A stretch of DNA of 64,000 bases from Whitmania pigra (lineage: Eukaryota > Annelida > Clitellata > Hirudinida > Haemopidae), in NCBI GenBank assembly GCA_021613335.1, contig JAJTWR010000236.1, positions 324,501 through 388,500 of the forward strand, written 5' to 3'. The notes under the pieces were generated by a model. It was not told the DNA's origin, searched no databases, and was given only the letters and a program-made list of their open reading frames with translations. This document shows, piece by piece, positions 36,830-51,689 of this stretch. Both the position numbers and the translations under genes were made by a program. Position 1 is the first letter of the stretch. Every line of letters starts with the position of its first letter.

Positions 36830-37279
36830 ATGAATATAACCTACGTTTGTTACGCCTGTTTTTGCTTGTTCAACAGCGAACAAGAGGTCTCCAACTGTAC
36901 AGTCTGCGGAAGAGATGACATTGAATTGACTTTTGACCCAAGGATGGTCGAACAACCTCTCATAGGTCAAATGTCTGACATTCTCAGTGACTTAACTAAC
37001 AGGCGAAGCATTTTTCTTGATGCAATTTTAGACATGAATGGAGCAATTAATAATATTAATAACATTAGTAATCGCATCAACATGGAGATGTATCCACTGA
37101 TAGAAGTCAATCAAGTTCAAGAGGTTAGAGATCAGATGTGTTCAATTTGCATCTCAAACTTCGCGCTGAAGGAAAAGATACGTCGACTCCACTGCGCGCA
37201 CATGTTTCACGAAGTGTGTCTCAGAAATTGGCTAACAGGACATTTCACTTGTCCTTTGTGCAGGGCAATTATTAGTTAA
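36830..37279 (+). CDS. Compact RING-H2 E3 ubiquitin ligase, RNF115/126-like (copy 3)
   Basis: Single exon, 149 residues. Zinc pair C7-x2-C10 and C23-x2-C26; RING-H2 ligands C104, C107, C122, H124, H127, C130, C141 and C144 are complete. It is the most divergent of the three. The linker is longer, with an Asn/Ile-rich stretch at 72-84, and the RING reads CSICISNFALKEKIRRLHCAHMFHEVC. The architecture (N-terminal finger, short linker, C-terminal RING) is shared with the genes at 17285 and 35613. Intronless. Confidence 0.83.
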   Translation: MNITYVCYACFCLFNSEQEVSNCTVCGRDDIELTFDPRMVEQPLIGQMSDILSDLTNRRSIFLDAILDMNGAINNINNISNRINMEMYPLIEVNQVQEVRDQMCSICISNFALKEKIRRLHCAHMFHEVCLRNWLTGHFTCPLCRAIIS

Positions 37280-37838
37280 TGAAAGGTGAAAGTCTAGTAC
37301 TAAGTCGAGAAACAATGGACAACGCTCAGACAATTGACCAGAACATTTGTGTATTGAAAAAAAAATTAAGGTTACTTATCGAATTGTTACAAACTGGTTT
37401 GGGACAAACTTCCAGTTAAACCCGAGTTAACTAAGTGAACTCCACACATTAAAAGACGTTCATCAACAAATGTCTTTGTTATTTAGTTGGCTTAGTTTTA
37501 ATAAAATTTAATGAAAGCGTTCCAACTTGATGTTGTGTTACTTCACTAAATGTTGGTTAATTGGTCGGCAGTACTTAATCTAGTTATGTAATATATTTCG
37601 AAAAAGTGAACTAGATTGTTTGGTTGGTTAAGTAATAAAATTCCGAAATATGTTCCATGATGACGTCATTGTCTCACGTTTTATCCAATTTAATAAAAGA
37701 CGTTTAATAAAATAGTCTGGCTTTTAATTTTCCTTGTGAAAATGACTTTTTTGCTAGTAGCGGATGCCGTTCGCAGATGTTTTGCATGATGTTAAATATT
37801 AAACTATTTTTATTTTTTTCAATTAACTTTTTTATTTT
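37280..37838. other. Intergenic
   Basis: No coding frame. A single TGACGTCA palindrome lies near 37663. Confidence 0.4.
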
Positions 37839-38126
37839 TTAAATAAGAATCATTGCAATGGCAACAAACATTGCAGTGGCAATTACTGAAACAACATACT
37901 CTAAGCTAGCACAGTTGTTTAATTCGACGTCGTAATCACATTCCATATCGATATTTGTTAAATCGCACAGAATATAAGTAACTATTCCTCTTTTTATTCT
38001 TGATTTCTCGTTTTCTTTGAGATTCACATTCATTGATTTCCCAAATGTCAACTGTTTGGCACCTATCGTCGTTAACGAATCTTCACAAATTACGAATAGG
38101 ATTAACAAGGGGATCAGTTTGTGCAT
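37839..38126 (-). CDS. Small secreted or surface-anchored protein, unrecognised
   Basis: 95 residues on the minus strand, single exon. It has an N-terminal signal peptide (MHKLIPLLILFVICEDS), a charged middle with KSRIKRG (a possible basic cleavage site), a three-Cys segment (C54, C63, C72) and a hydrophobic C-terminus (about 77-95) ending without a basic tail. The last feature suggests a GPI signal or a tail anchor. The layout is the same as the 88-residue protein at 39028. No family recognised. Confidence 0.5.
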   Translation of the reverse strand: MHKLIPLLILFVICEDSLTTIGAKQLTFGKSMNVNLKENEKSRIKRGIVTYILCDLTNIDMECDYDVELNNCASLEYVVSVIATAMFVAIAMILI

Positions 38127-38239
38127 CTTCGATTAAAAAGTGCTTTGATAAGATGAAATGTTTTATAAAAGTATTTTATGGTTTTATCTAAACAAATACT
38201 TTCTAATATGAAGTCCACAGCAACTCCTAGCATAAAAAT

Positions 38240-38416
38240 ATGATCCCAAAGCCAACAAACTCGTCTGCTCTCTACGGCCAAGCACCTAGCGAATTAATTT
38301 CTAATCTAACAAAAATTAAAGAATTAAATGTTATTGAAGAAATGTTACATCAAATGAATGGCCAACCTCTTCCTGTACCTCAAACTATTACAGAAGCGAG
38401 TTTCACTAAAAGCTGA
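38240..38416 (+). pseudogene. Possible fragment of a RING-family gene, linker region only
   Basis: A 58-codon frame. GQAPSELISNL...EEMLHQMNG aligns by eye with GQMSDILSDL...LDAILDMNG of the RING gene at 36830. The following QPLPVPQT resembles the PPP linker that precedes the RING in RNF115/126 proteins. No zinc finger or RING is present before or after it. It may be a decayed paralogue or an isolated exon. Confidence 0.33.
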
Positions 38417-39027
38417 GTTACGGTGTCGAAGGTTGGTTATTTATTCTACAAAATAATTGCTTGTTTGATTGGTCATTAGGCTTGTTCGAAGCTTCAAAGT
38501 TATTACAAGCTAATAAGATAATATTGTACTCAATGTAATTACTATTAAATTATAAGCTGTTGACATTGCCTTGATAAAGCTATTACCACATGCAAGCATT
38601 TTTAAATCATGCCTAACAATTGAAAATTGAAGGGATCTGTTGAAAGTGACAAATTAGCTGACAAATGAGTTGTTGAAAAGTTGGCTTTCATAAAAACACT
38701 CTTAATGACAACCGGTACTTAGAAAACATATGTCATTGAATGAATAGCCAATAAGATAATTTGAAAGCTTTTTCATTTGAGCACATGAAAAGCTAAAGTC
38801 GACCGCACATAAATTATTAATGTTAGAAACGAGATAACTATTGTTATGTATTGTTTCCATAACTTACTTGAAACTTCAGAGTACCACTATGACATTAAAT
38901 ATTTGTTTTAAGTTGTAAATAATTCAATCACAAAATCAGTTTATCGTTGGAGTTACGAAACAGGTTATCCAAAGTTAGGTGATGAAATGAGACATCTTAT
39001 TTTTCTCAACGATTTATTTATATCTCC
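38417..39027. other. Intergenic AT-rich
   Basis: Nothing recognised. Confidence 0.4.
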
Positions 39028-39294
39028 TCAGATAAATAGTACAATCGCTGCAACAGTCACTATTACATCGATCAATCTATTTGAACGCAACCTCGACGAG
39101 ACTGAACAATTTAATTGTCTCGTAGTGTAATTCCACGAGCATAAACTTTTTTTAGTTGTCGTCGTCGTCGTTGAACCTTTTGCACTGAGTAACTGTTTCC
39201 TCGTTCTGTTACCTTTCTCCGATTGGCTTGGGGCATCTGCAGTCATCTCTCCATAAATCACGAGAAGAAAGGTTAAGACGATCAACTGTTGCAT
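39028..39294 (-). CDS. Small secreted or surface-anchored protein, unrecognised
   Basis: 88 residues on the minus strand, single exon. It has a signal peptide (MQQLIVLTFLLVIYGEM), a basic region and a Thr run (about 41-47). A two-Cys loop (LCSWNYTTRQLNCSV) follows, with N-glycosylation sequons at NYT and NCS, then a hydrophobic C-terminus (about 75-88). Its order of parts matches the 95-residue gene at 37839, although sequence identity is low. Possibly GPI-anchored. Function unknown. Confidence 0.5.
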   Translation of the reverse strand: MQQLIVLTFLLVIYGEMTADAPSQSEKGNRTRKQLLSAKGSTTTTTTKKSLCSWNYTTRQLNCSVSSRLRSNRLIDVIVTVAAIVLFI

Positions 39295-41492
39295 CTCGAT
39301 AAAAATGACTTTTAAAAGAAAATTAAAATTAAAATAGCATGAATAAACAACTTTCTACGGATGCTTTCAGCGTTTGCACCTCGATGACTTTCAATTAAGT
39401 GAACATGTTGAGTTTTTAATAATTTGTCATTAAATGCAAATTAATCATTCTGGTGATAAGACAACAAGATTGTTTGAATGCTCATTAATCTTGTTTTGAA
39501 TTTCAAAATTTAAAAAATAACAACTATTTCATATATCTAATAGATGTAGAATAAATAAGGATTTTTAAAAAAAAGTTTAATTGTGGATTCAGTAGCCGTT
39601 GACGAATTACAGACCATTAAAGGATATTTGAGGAAATCGAAGAAAGGAAAATATCAAAACTTTCCGTTTAACATCCAATCTTTCGTTTTCCAATAGAAAA
39701 TTTAACTTGAACTGCGGTAAAAGCACAGAGTTGCAATCAAGTTCAGAGAGACTGAAAGTACTTCTTGATGCCAGAGGTCAAGGCCACCATGAGAGGGGCT
39801 ACCAATTTGTATATTGATCTTTCAAATTTGTAAGTTGATTTTTCAAATTTTGATTGCAATCCAATTATAGTCGGAATGACTATATTAGCCATTCTGTCAT
39901 CTTCCCTTGCGCAGATGAGAAATTGTACGCGTCACTCACAAATTCCGCGTCAATAAAAAAACTACTATCAGGATCAGGATCGGATTGATCTGTCAATCAA
40001 ATTTAATGAATTTCTGCAATATCAGACTTATCAAATTAATTTTGATGCTAGCTAGGGATTATTTTGATCTAAATTTTTGTGATTAATTGCGCTTTCCTTG
40101 CAACCGCTAGAATTTAAGTTCATTTTTAAATTTTCTCGTGCCTCAACATTGAATTTTTATGCCGATTAATTGCTATAATTTGTTTAATTTCGTTTGTCAG
40201 ATTTAATTTTCACTAAAACTGACGAAATTTCTGCAATATAGAAATTATTAAATTAAATTTGCTCTCTTTAATCGTTCCAATTGAACTTTTATTCAAATAA
40301 ATTGAAAATCACAAATATTTTAATGAAAAATCTAACCGGCAACACCAGATTTTTAATTTATTAATAATAAAATTATTATCGAGACGATTAACTGAAAAAC
40401 AATAATAGTTACCTTAGCTTTTCACCGGCAACCGCAGACTGATAAATATTGCTATGATGCAATGGCCCATCATGATTCATGATTTGACAATTTTGCGAAA
40501 CATTTTATGCAACTGGAATGTTATGATTAAGCTGAATAAATGATTAAAAACACAATGATTCGTTACAATTATTGCAATTATTCGACACAATTTCGTTAGA
40601 TAATAATTTCATACCTTTATAAAATATTATTTGTTATATTTTAATATTGTACTTGTAACATTTTAAAATTTAAAATCTTTTATTAAATTCTAACGTTTTA
40701 ATGCAAAACTTGTTAATTTTACAGCTTAAAATTATTACAGGTAAGTTAGTAATAATAGTAAATAATACAAATAATGATAATAATAACATCTTACCTTCCG
40801 TAAGGGAAGTTGAGGGCTACTCGTACAACGGCACCAGGATCAATATTGGAATTTGGTCTCCGGGAAGGGGGGACAACACCCTAATATCTCGCTCCGTTCG
40901 ATTTTTAAGAAGTTGGTAATTTATTCATTTTTGACTAAATAATAATAAGTTATGTTATTGTATGATGTAGTTTCAAAATTTTGAATGTTTTTCATGACTT
41001 TTAAATAATGTATTAATCTAATCTAATAATTGCTATAATAGATTATTTTAAAAATAAATTTATTATTTCTATTTAATTTTAAGGCGTATTTACGATTAAC
41101 CTTTTTGTTCAAAATTGATCGCTTACGATTCGTCAAACCATTTTCATAAATCTAAAAAACCCAAAAACAGATTTTTAAAAACCTCATTTTTATTAAATAA
41201 TTAAAGTTATTTACTATTAAGTTAATTAACTGTAAGAAAATCTTGGTTTTAATATTTAAACATTATTTCTCTGCTTTTATGAAAGTATCTTAAATCAGAA
41301 CGCATTTATAGCATTTCATTTTCATTACAATTTATTTGCTCAATGAATGCCTGGCTAACACTCGCTGACAATTACAAGCAGTACAATGAAGCACCAAAAG
41401 CTAACAACACTTTTGTAATCGAAAAAAATTTTTTTTTCATGAAGTATCCTGTTTACTTTAAAAAAATTTAAAACTCAATTTATTTTCAGAAG
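39295..41492. other. Intergenic AT-rich stretch
   Basis: No protein signature. A CAG/GTAAGT donor-like site at 40740 could end a 5'UTR exon of the death-domain gene that starts at 41493, whose ATG is three bases after a TTTTCAG acceptor. Confidence 0.4.
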
Positions 41493-44480
<2,988 letters not shown>

Positions 44481-45864
44481 AAAAAAAATAGAAATATTGA
44501 CGTTCTCGAAAGTATTCACTATTCTTATAATGAAAATTGAATTTAAATTCAATGTAAAATAAATCATTTATATTTTATGTTTTTCTTCTCTAACTGATAA
44601 TTATCTTATTATTTTGATGGGCACTTATTATGAGGATTATTCTGTCAGCCTCTGTTTGTGATTTCCTGTTTTGCAAGTCCCAATCATGTTCTGATGTTGG
44701 TAATGTTTGAGGTTAATATAGGTCGGTGACATTTTCTTGTCCTGGTAAATTATAATTAATATAGCTAATTATTAATTATACGTTCGAATCTTTTAGACAA
44801 TTCACAAACCTCAGGAGCAACTGGTTATGTGGCTTAAAATCAGAAATAGCTTAAAATTACTTCTGACAGGCACTGAATTATTTCAAGCATACTTTATTCA
44901 TAATTATGACAGATATTCTTTGTTACTATTAGTTCGTTGACGACGATGATGATGGTTTCATTCCAATCGACAAGCAACTTTGAACAAATAACTGAAATAA
45001 CAATAAAAAAATAATTACTACAAATTCTATATTATTATTTAAATAATTATCATTCTACCAAGGACAGTTTTAAGTATTTAGACTTTTAAAATATTGAAGA
45101 ACATTTTAAGCGACAGACGCTTGGAGATTCCGTGAGGCATGAACGATTAATCTCATTTAGATTCTCAATTTGATTCGAGCTGATTCTTCGAGGATTTCTT
45201 GAGGTCAGTTTTTGCCATTTTTCTATGAAAATTTAGCGAGCTTATTTTCACTAGCACGTTGATGGAATATGCAGATTTAGTTTAGAAAGACTGTAATTTT
45301 TAAATTGACCAATAATCTCGTATACATGTTGAGCTTGTTGATTATGCCCAGTAATTCTTAGTTTAGGTTTTTAATTTACGATTTAGGACTCTTGGAGAGT
45401 CACAGAGCTAAGAATTTTTAAGCTTTTTATTATTTAAAAATGATCATTTATAGATCATAATTATTTATAATTGTAATTACTTAAATGGCTTTAATTATTA
45501 CAAATAATCATAATCCATCCAAATAATTATTTCACTAAAATACGAGGAAAACAATTTTAATCGATTAAACATAGGTTTTTAAGCACTAAAATCTTTATTT
45601 AAAAACAAAAACGTTGCCTTGATGACGCAACGATCTCTAAGTGAGTGTTTGAGGTTCATGAGGCTTCTATGCCAACTTGGTAATAGTAGTTATAAAAAAA
45701 ATAATTAAGTAAAAAAATAATTAAGTGAATAAGTTAAATAATATTAATCATTAAATATTGATGTTATTAATGTTTAATATAATAATATACTACATTATTA
45801 ACAAAAACTCGGTAATAATAATTAAAATGTTTATCGCATTATTACAACCACAAGAATTTTCACA
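44481..45864. other. Intergenic
   Basis: 3' flank of adaptor locus 1, with a poly(A)-signal-like AATAAA near 44560. No other gene signature. Confidence 0.4.
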
Positions 45865-46480
45865 ATGGCATGGTCAACAAGCGGGAGTTTGATAGCGATC
45901 AACATTTTTGTCCTGTCCATATTTCTGAGTTGGATTCAAGTCTACAAATCCGTCTCCATGATTGAGAGGAATACTAAACTCATTCATCCTCCGATTAGAG
46001 CGCCGATTGATATTCCTGAGGAGGTAGAAAGACATTGTGGGGCGTTACGTTAATTAGGATACTTATGTTAATTAGGAAATGTTAATTAAGAGACTTGAGT
46101 TCATTGTTGAAACCAAAAAATGTATTAATAGATACAATTAATAATGTTTTGATTTCTTAAGTATGGCTGCTTTTTGAATGTGAAAATGTTTCTTTTCCTT
46201 GCAATTATGTGTTGTCAAATATATGGCCATCGTTTGATGATGAAATCAATTCATTGTAAATAGAGTACATTTTCATGCAGGTCTTCCAACCCTTCCAACT
46301 GCTATGGGAGATGTGGGATCTGAGGTGAGCTTCAAGTTTTTTTTTCATAAATTTATATATATTTAGAGATACATGGCTGGTGAAATAAAGGCTCTTGTTC
46401 AAAACCTGGCTTTGGAAGCAACCGAAATTTTGAGTTACAATAAGATCATCAGGCAATCATTTGATCTTTGGTTTCGTTGA
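45865..46480 (+). CDS. Small membrane protein, unrecognised
   Basis: Three exons, 45865-46023, 46281-46324 and 46369-46480, with matching phases (0 and 2), give 104 residues. A hydrophobic segment at about 7-27 (SLIAINIFVLSIFLSWI) is followed by an amphipathic, possibly coiled stretch (AGEIKALVQNLALEATEIL). Intron 2 would be only 44 bp. Directly after the stop, 46489-46545 reads FTLFVTSIVMAGIIAFRL then a stop, which looks like a C-terminal membrane helix. Joining it in frame would need an 18-bp intron, so the true 3' end is uncertain. I do not recognise the family. Confidence 0.45.
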
Positions 46481-46545
46481 ACTTTCAGCTTCACCTTGTT
46501 CGTGACCTCCATCGTGATGGCAGGCATCATCGCATTCCGCTTATG

Positions 46546-48353
<1,808 letters not shown>

Positions 48354-48849
48354 ATGAGCAATATTGGACGGGACAGTAATTGTGCGTCGACCTTATCGAA
48401 ACACCAACTGATGGAATTAGGGCGGTCTGTCTGTAATAATATCGATGACCTGTTAAGCTTGATTGATAAGTTAAATGTCAATCAACCGGGAATAGAAAAG
48501 CAACCAGAGCCAGGTTATCGTGTCTTGAAAGCCTGGATTAATAAAGGCAACGGGACAACTTTGAGAGTCCTAAAAGCGGCATTTACTGAAATGCGTAGAA
48601 TCGATCTTGTTAACATGCTGGACGAATTTGGAAAAGGTTGTTTGAAAATTCTTGCTCAAAATCAGATCTTTAAAGTTTTCAAAAACGTTTTAAAAAAGTT
48701 TATCACACATTTAACTTACTTCCGACCTGTTTGAAAAATAACCATAAAATCAGCTTCTTGAGTAGTTTCAATCAGAATTGTTTCTGCTTTGTTTATGGTT
48801 TGATGTAATTTTGTCGTTAATCGATAATAATAATAATAATAATAATAAC

Positions 48850-48919
<70 letters not shown>

Positions 48920-50375
48920 GCAGCAGCAGCAGCAGCAACAACAACAACAACAATAACAATAACAATAACAATAATAATAATAATAATAATATTAATTATT
49001 ATCGTTAACCTATTCTTGTTCTGATATTTAGATTTCAATTTAATTTTCATCAGAACAAAACTGGTCGACCATCAACAAGAACCAATACTATTTAGATTAT
49101 TTATGAATATCTAAACAAATGCATTATATTATTTTTCTCTTCAAATGCTTCTGTCAACATCGCTTTTTTCCAGAGATGAACTCTTTTTAAATTCATTTAG
49201 TTTCTTAATTATCATTAAATTTGAGTAAACTCAACTTAGTGGTTTTATGATTTTAAACTTCTAGCGTTTTGTCATAATTTCTTGTTTGATAAGCATTTTA
49301 ACCACTGAATGTTTGTGACACGTAATTCCGTTAGAGAATCTCTTGATTTCCTATGTAATTGAAATCTGTTTGATGGAATACTTTTGAACGAACTGAGTTG
49401 ATTGTGCTTGTACTCAGTAGTTTTAAAATAATAACATTTGATCTAGGTAGCATAAGAAATTAAATTGTGTTAAATTTTCTTTCATCTTTTTTCCTGTGAA
49501 AAATCAGTCAAGCCACGAACTTCTTTAAATAGAAATCTTTGTCTTTTCGAGTTCTAAGAAAATGTTGCAAACGAAACAAGCGCGCTACATTTTTAACTTT
49601 GTGAATCACACCCACTGCAAACAAAAAAAGCAACCATGTTTAATTAACAATTTATTGCAAACCTCAAGCAGATTTTAATTTCAATTATTCAATTCCTAAG
49701 TACACATCACATCATTAAACATCGGACCCCATTTGAGTTTCTGACTTTTAAATTTTGTCCTTGTTGCCAGAATCGGAGATTATGGCTAGATTTTGAAATA
49801 AACCTTTTAGAAGTATTTTTACGAACTGCTGTAACGGCTTTAAAACTTTTTATTTAAAATATTAAACTTAAATTAAAATTAACAGATATCATGATGTTGC
49901 TGGTTGTGATTTATTTTGAAAATGGAGTATCTGAGGAGAGACTTTACGTTCAGTCGAATGAGTTCGTATCGGATGTCGTTGAGGAACTTGTTCGGAAAAA
50001 ATATCCTCGATTGATTGAAAAAAGCACATCTTTTGTTGAAATGCTGGGAAAAGAATTCTTAGAAAGCGTAAAGTGTCAAAATTTCAGAGTAATATTTTTT
50101 GCAGTTAATTGGTTCATAAATAATAATTTTTTAATATTTAGCATAGTTGTGATTTAATATTAAAAATGCTTAATTACCTTTTATTATAACCATAATTAAA
50201 TAATACTCATTTTCACCTAATTTTATATCAGTTAATTGAATAATTTTGTTGCATTTTAGTTATAATTTTATTTATAATTTGTGCATTTTATAAAACATTC
50301 TATAAATCTTATAATTTATTTTTCATTTATTTCCAGGGTATCCAGCTCGAGGTTCATATAAAGCAAAACGAAGCG
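48354..50375 (+). CDS. Death domain - beta-grasp-like protein, locus 2, no SH2 seen
   Basis: Three exons with the family's phases: 48354-48636 (death domain; RVLKAWINKGNGTTLRVLKAAF), 49886-50088 (second domain; MLLVVIYFENGVSEERLYVQ...SVKCQNFR) and 50337-50375 (GIQLEVHIKQNEA, 13 codons like the same exon of locus 1). No exon encoding the W..L or FLVR-type parts of an SH2 domain is visible between 50376 and the next locus at 51005. Either the gene is truncated, or its third exon (phase 0) splices into the SH2 exons of locus 3 (exon 4 at 53498, phase 0). Reading on past 50375 gives 22 more residues before a stop. The stop position is therefore not settled. An acceptor-like CCAG lies one base before the ATG. 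Confidence 0.7.
48826..48992. repeat. (AAT)n/(AGC)n/(AAC)n compound microsatellite
   Basis: About 165 bp of triplets in intron 1 of locus 2. An AGC then AAC block sits at 48917-48975 inside the AAT array. Confidence 0.95.
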
Positions 50376-51004
50376 GTAAAACATATAATAGCTAATATTA
50401 ATATTTTCACTGAATTCAATTTAAAAACATATAATAATTAATATTTATTATTTTCATTGAATTCATTGTAAAAACTTATAATAATTAATATGTACTATTT
50501 TTATTTTAAAAAGTAAAAATCACTAACGTGAAGGAGACCCAATAGTAATTTCGAAAAGATCGATAAAACAAATTTTTAATGAGATGCACAGAAAAAATAA
50601 AGCTCCACTCCAAAACAAATTAAGCTCCGCCCAAATAAAAAATATTTCTATGAATATATGTAACCTAACCCTAAGACAACCCCACCATAACTCTAACCCT
50701 CGAGACTTAAATTTAAATTAATAAATAAATATAGAGGGGGAAAGGATTTACTTTTAATCATTGCAGGCGGAGCTAAATGTGTAAATGGGCGGAGGTTTCT
50801 TTTCTGTAGAATTCGTTATGCAGGAAGTATTTCATGTTTTGTCGTCTGAAATGTGTTGAGGTCTGAACATGAGATTCAAATAAAATAAAGTTATTTTGTC
50901 ATAACATCATTGCAATACACATACAACGATTATTACGCAAAATAAATAATGAAATAATTCAGTCATTTAACGAACTCTTAAAAAGCCCCAAAACCATCTT
51001 CCAG
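50376..51004. other. Region between adaptor loci 2 and 3
   Basis: AT-rich with no SH2-like exon. AATAAA-type signals near 50879 could end locus 2 transcripts. A TTCCAG acceptor abuts the ATG of locus 3. Confidence 0.5.
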
Positions 51005-51630
51005 ATGAAATCTATCACCTCACACGACCCCAGCAAATACAGCCTGGATGATCCAGTTGCCAAATTAACAGCAGAACAACTAGCAGAACTTGGAAAATCC
51101 ATAGACACTAGTACCACAGGCTTGAGGGACTCCTTGAAATTGGCCGACATCCTCGGTTCACGTGGAGGCTGCAAAGGCTGCACTGAGAATCTGCTCAAAA
51201 CTTGGGCACAACGGCCTCATGCAACTTTCAGAATTTTGGAAAGGGTTTTCATCGACATGGAAAGGAATGATTTGAGAAATATGCTGCGAATGTTTATGAA
51301 TGGTTAATAAAGTATTACTGCAATCTGCATCTAAACGTTTTAATATTTGAACGAGTATATAAATAATAACTATATTTAAATGGCAATATTTTGAGTCATT
51401 ATGTTAGAATGCTTCTATTATTATCTGGTTCGTGACTGAAAGATTAACAGGCTGCTTTTAATTATAAATAACAGGTTTGCAGCCACTTACAGTTTTTTAT
51501 TAATATTTATTTTACAATTTTTATATAAGAACTTTGATCCACCTAGATATATGAATGAATGTGAATAATTTATCTATCTACTAACTAATATTTAGCCATA
51601 TTTATAGTGAAGCTGAAATATTGGAAATAT

Positions 51631-51689
<59 letters not shown>

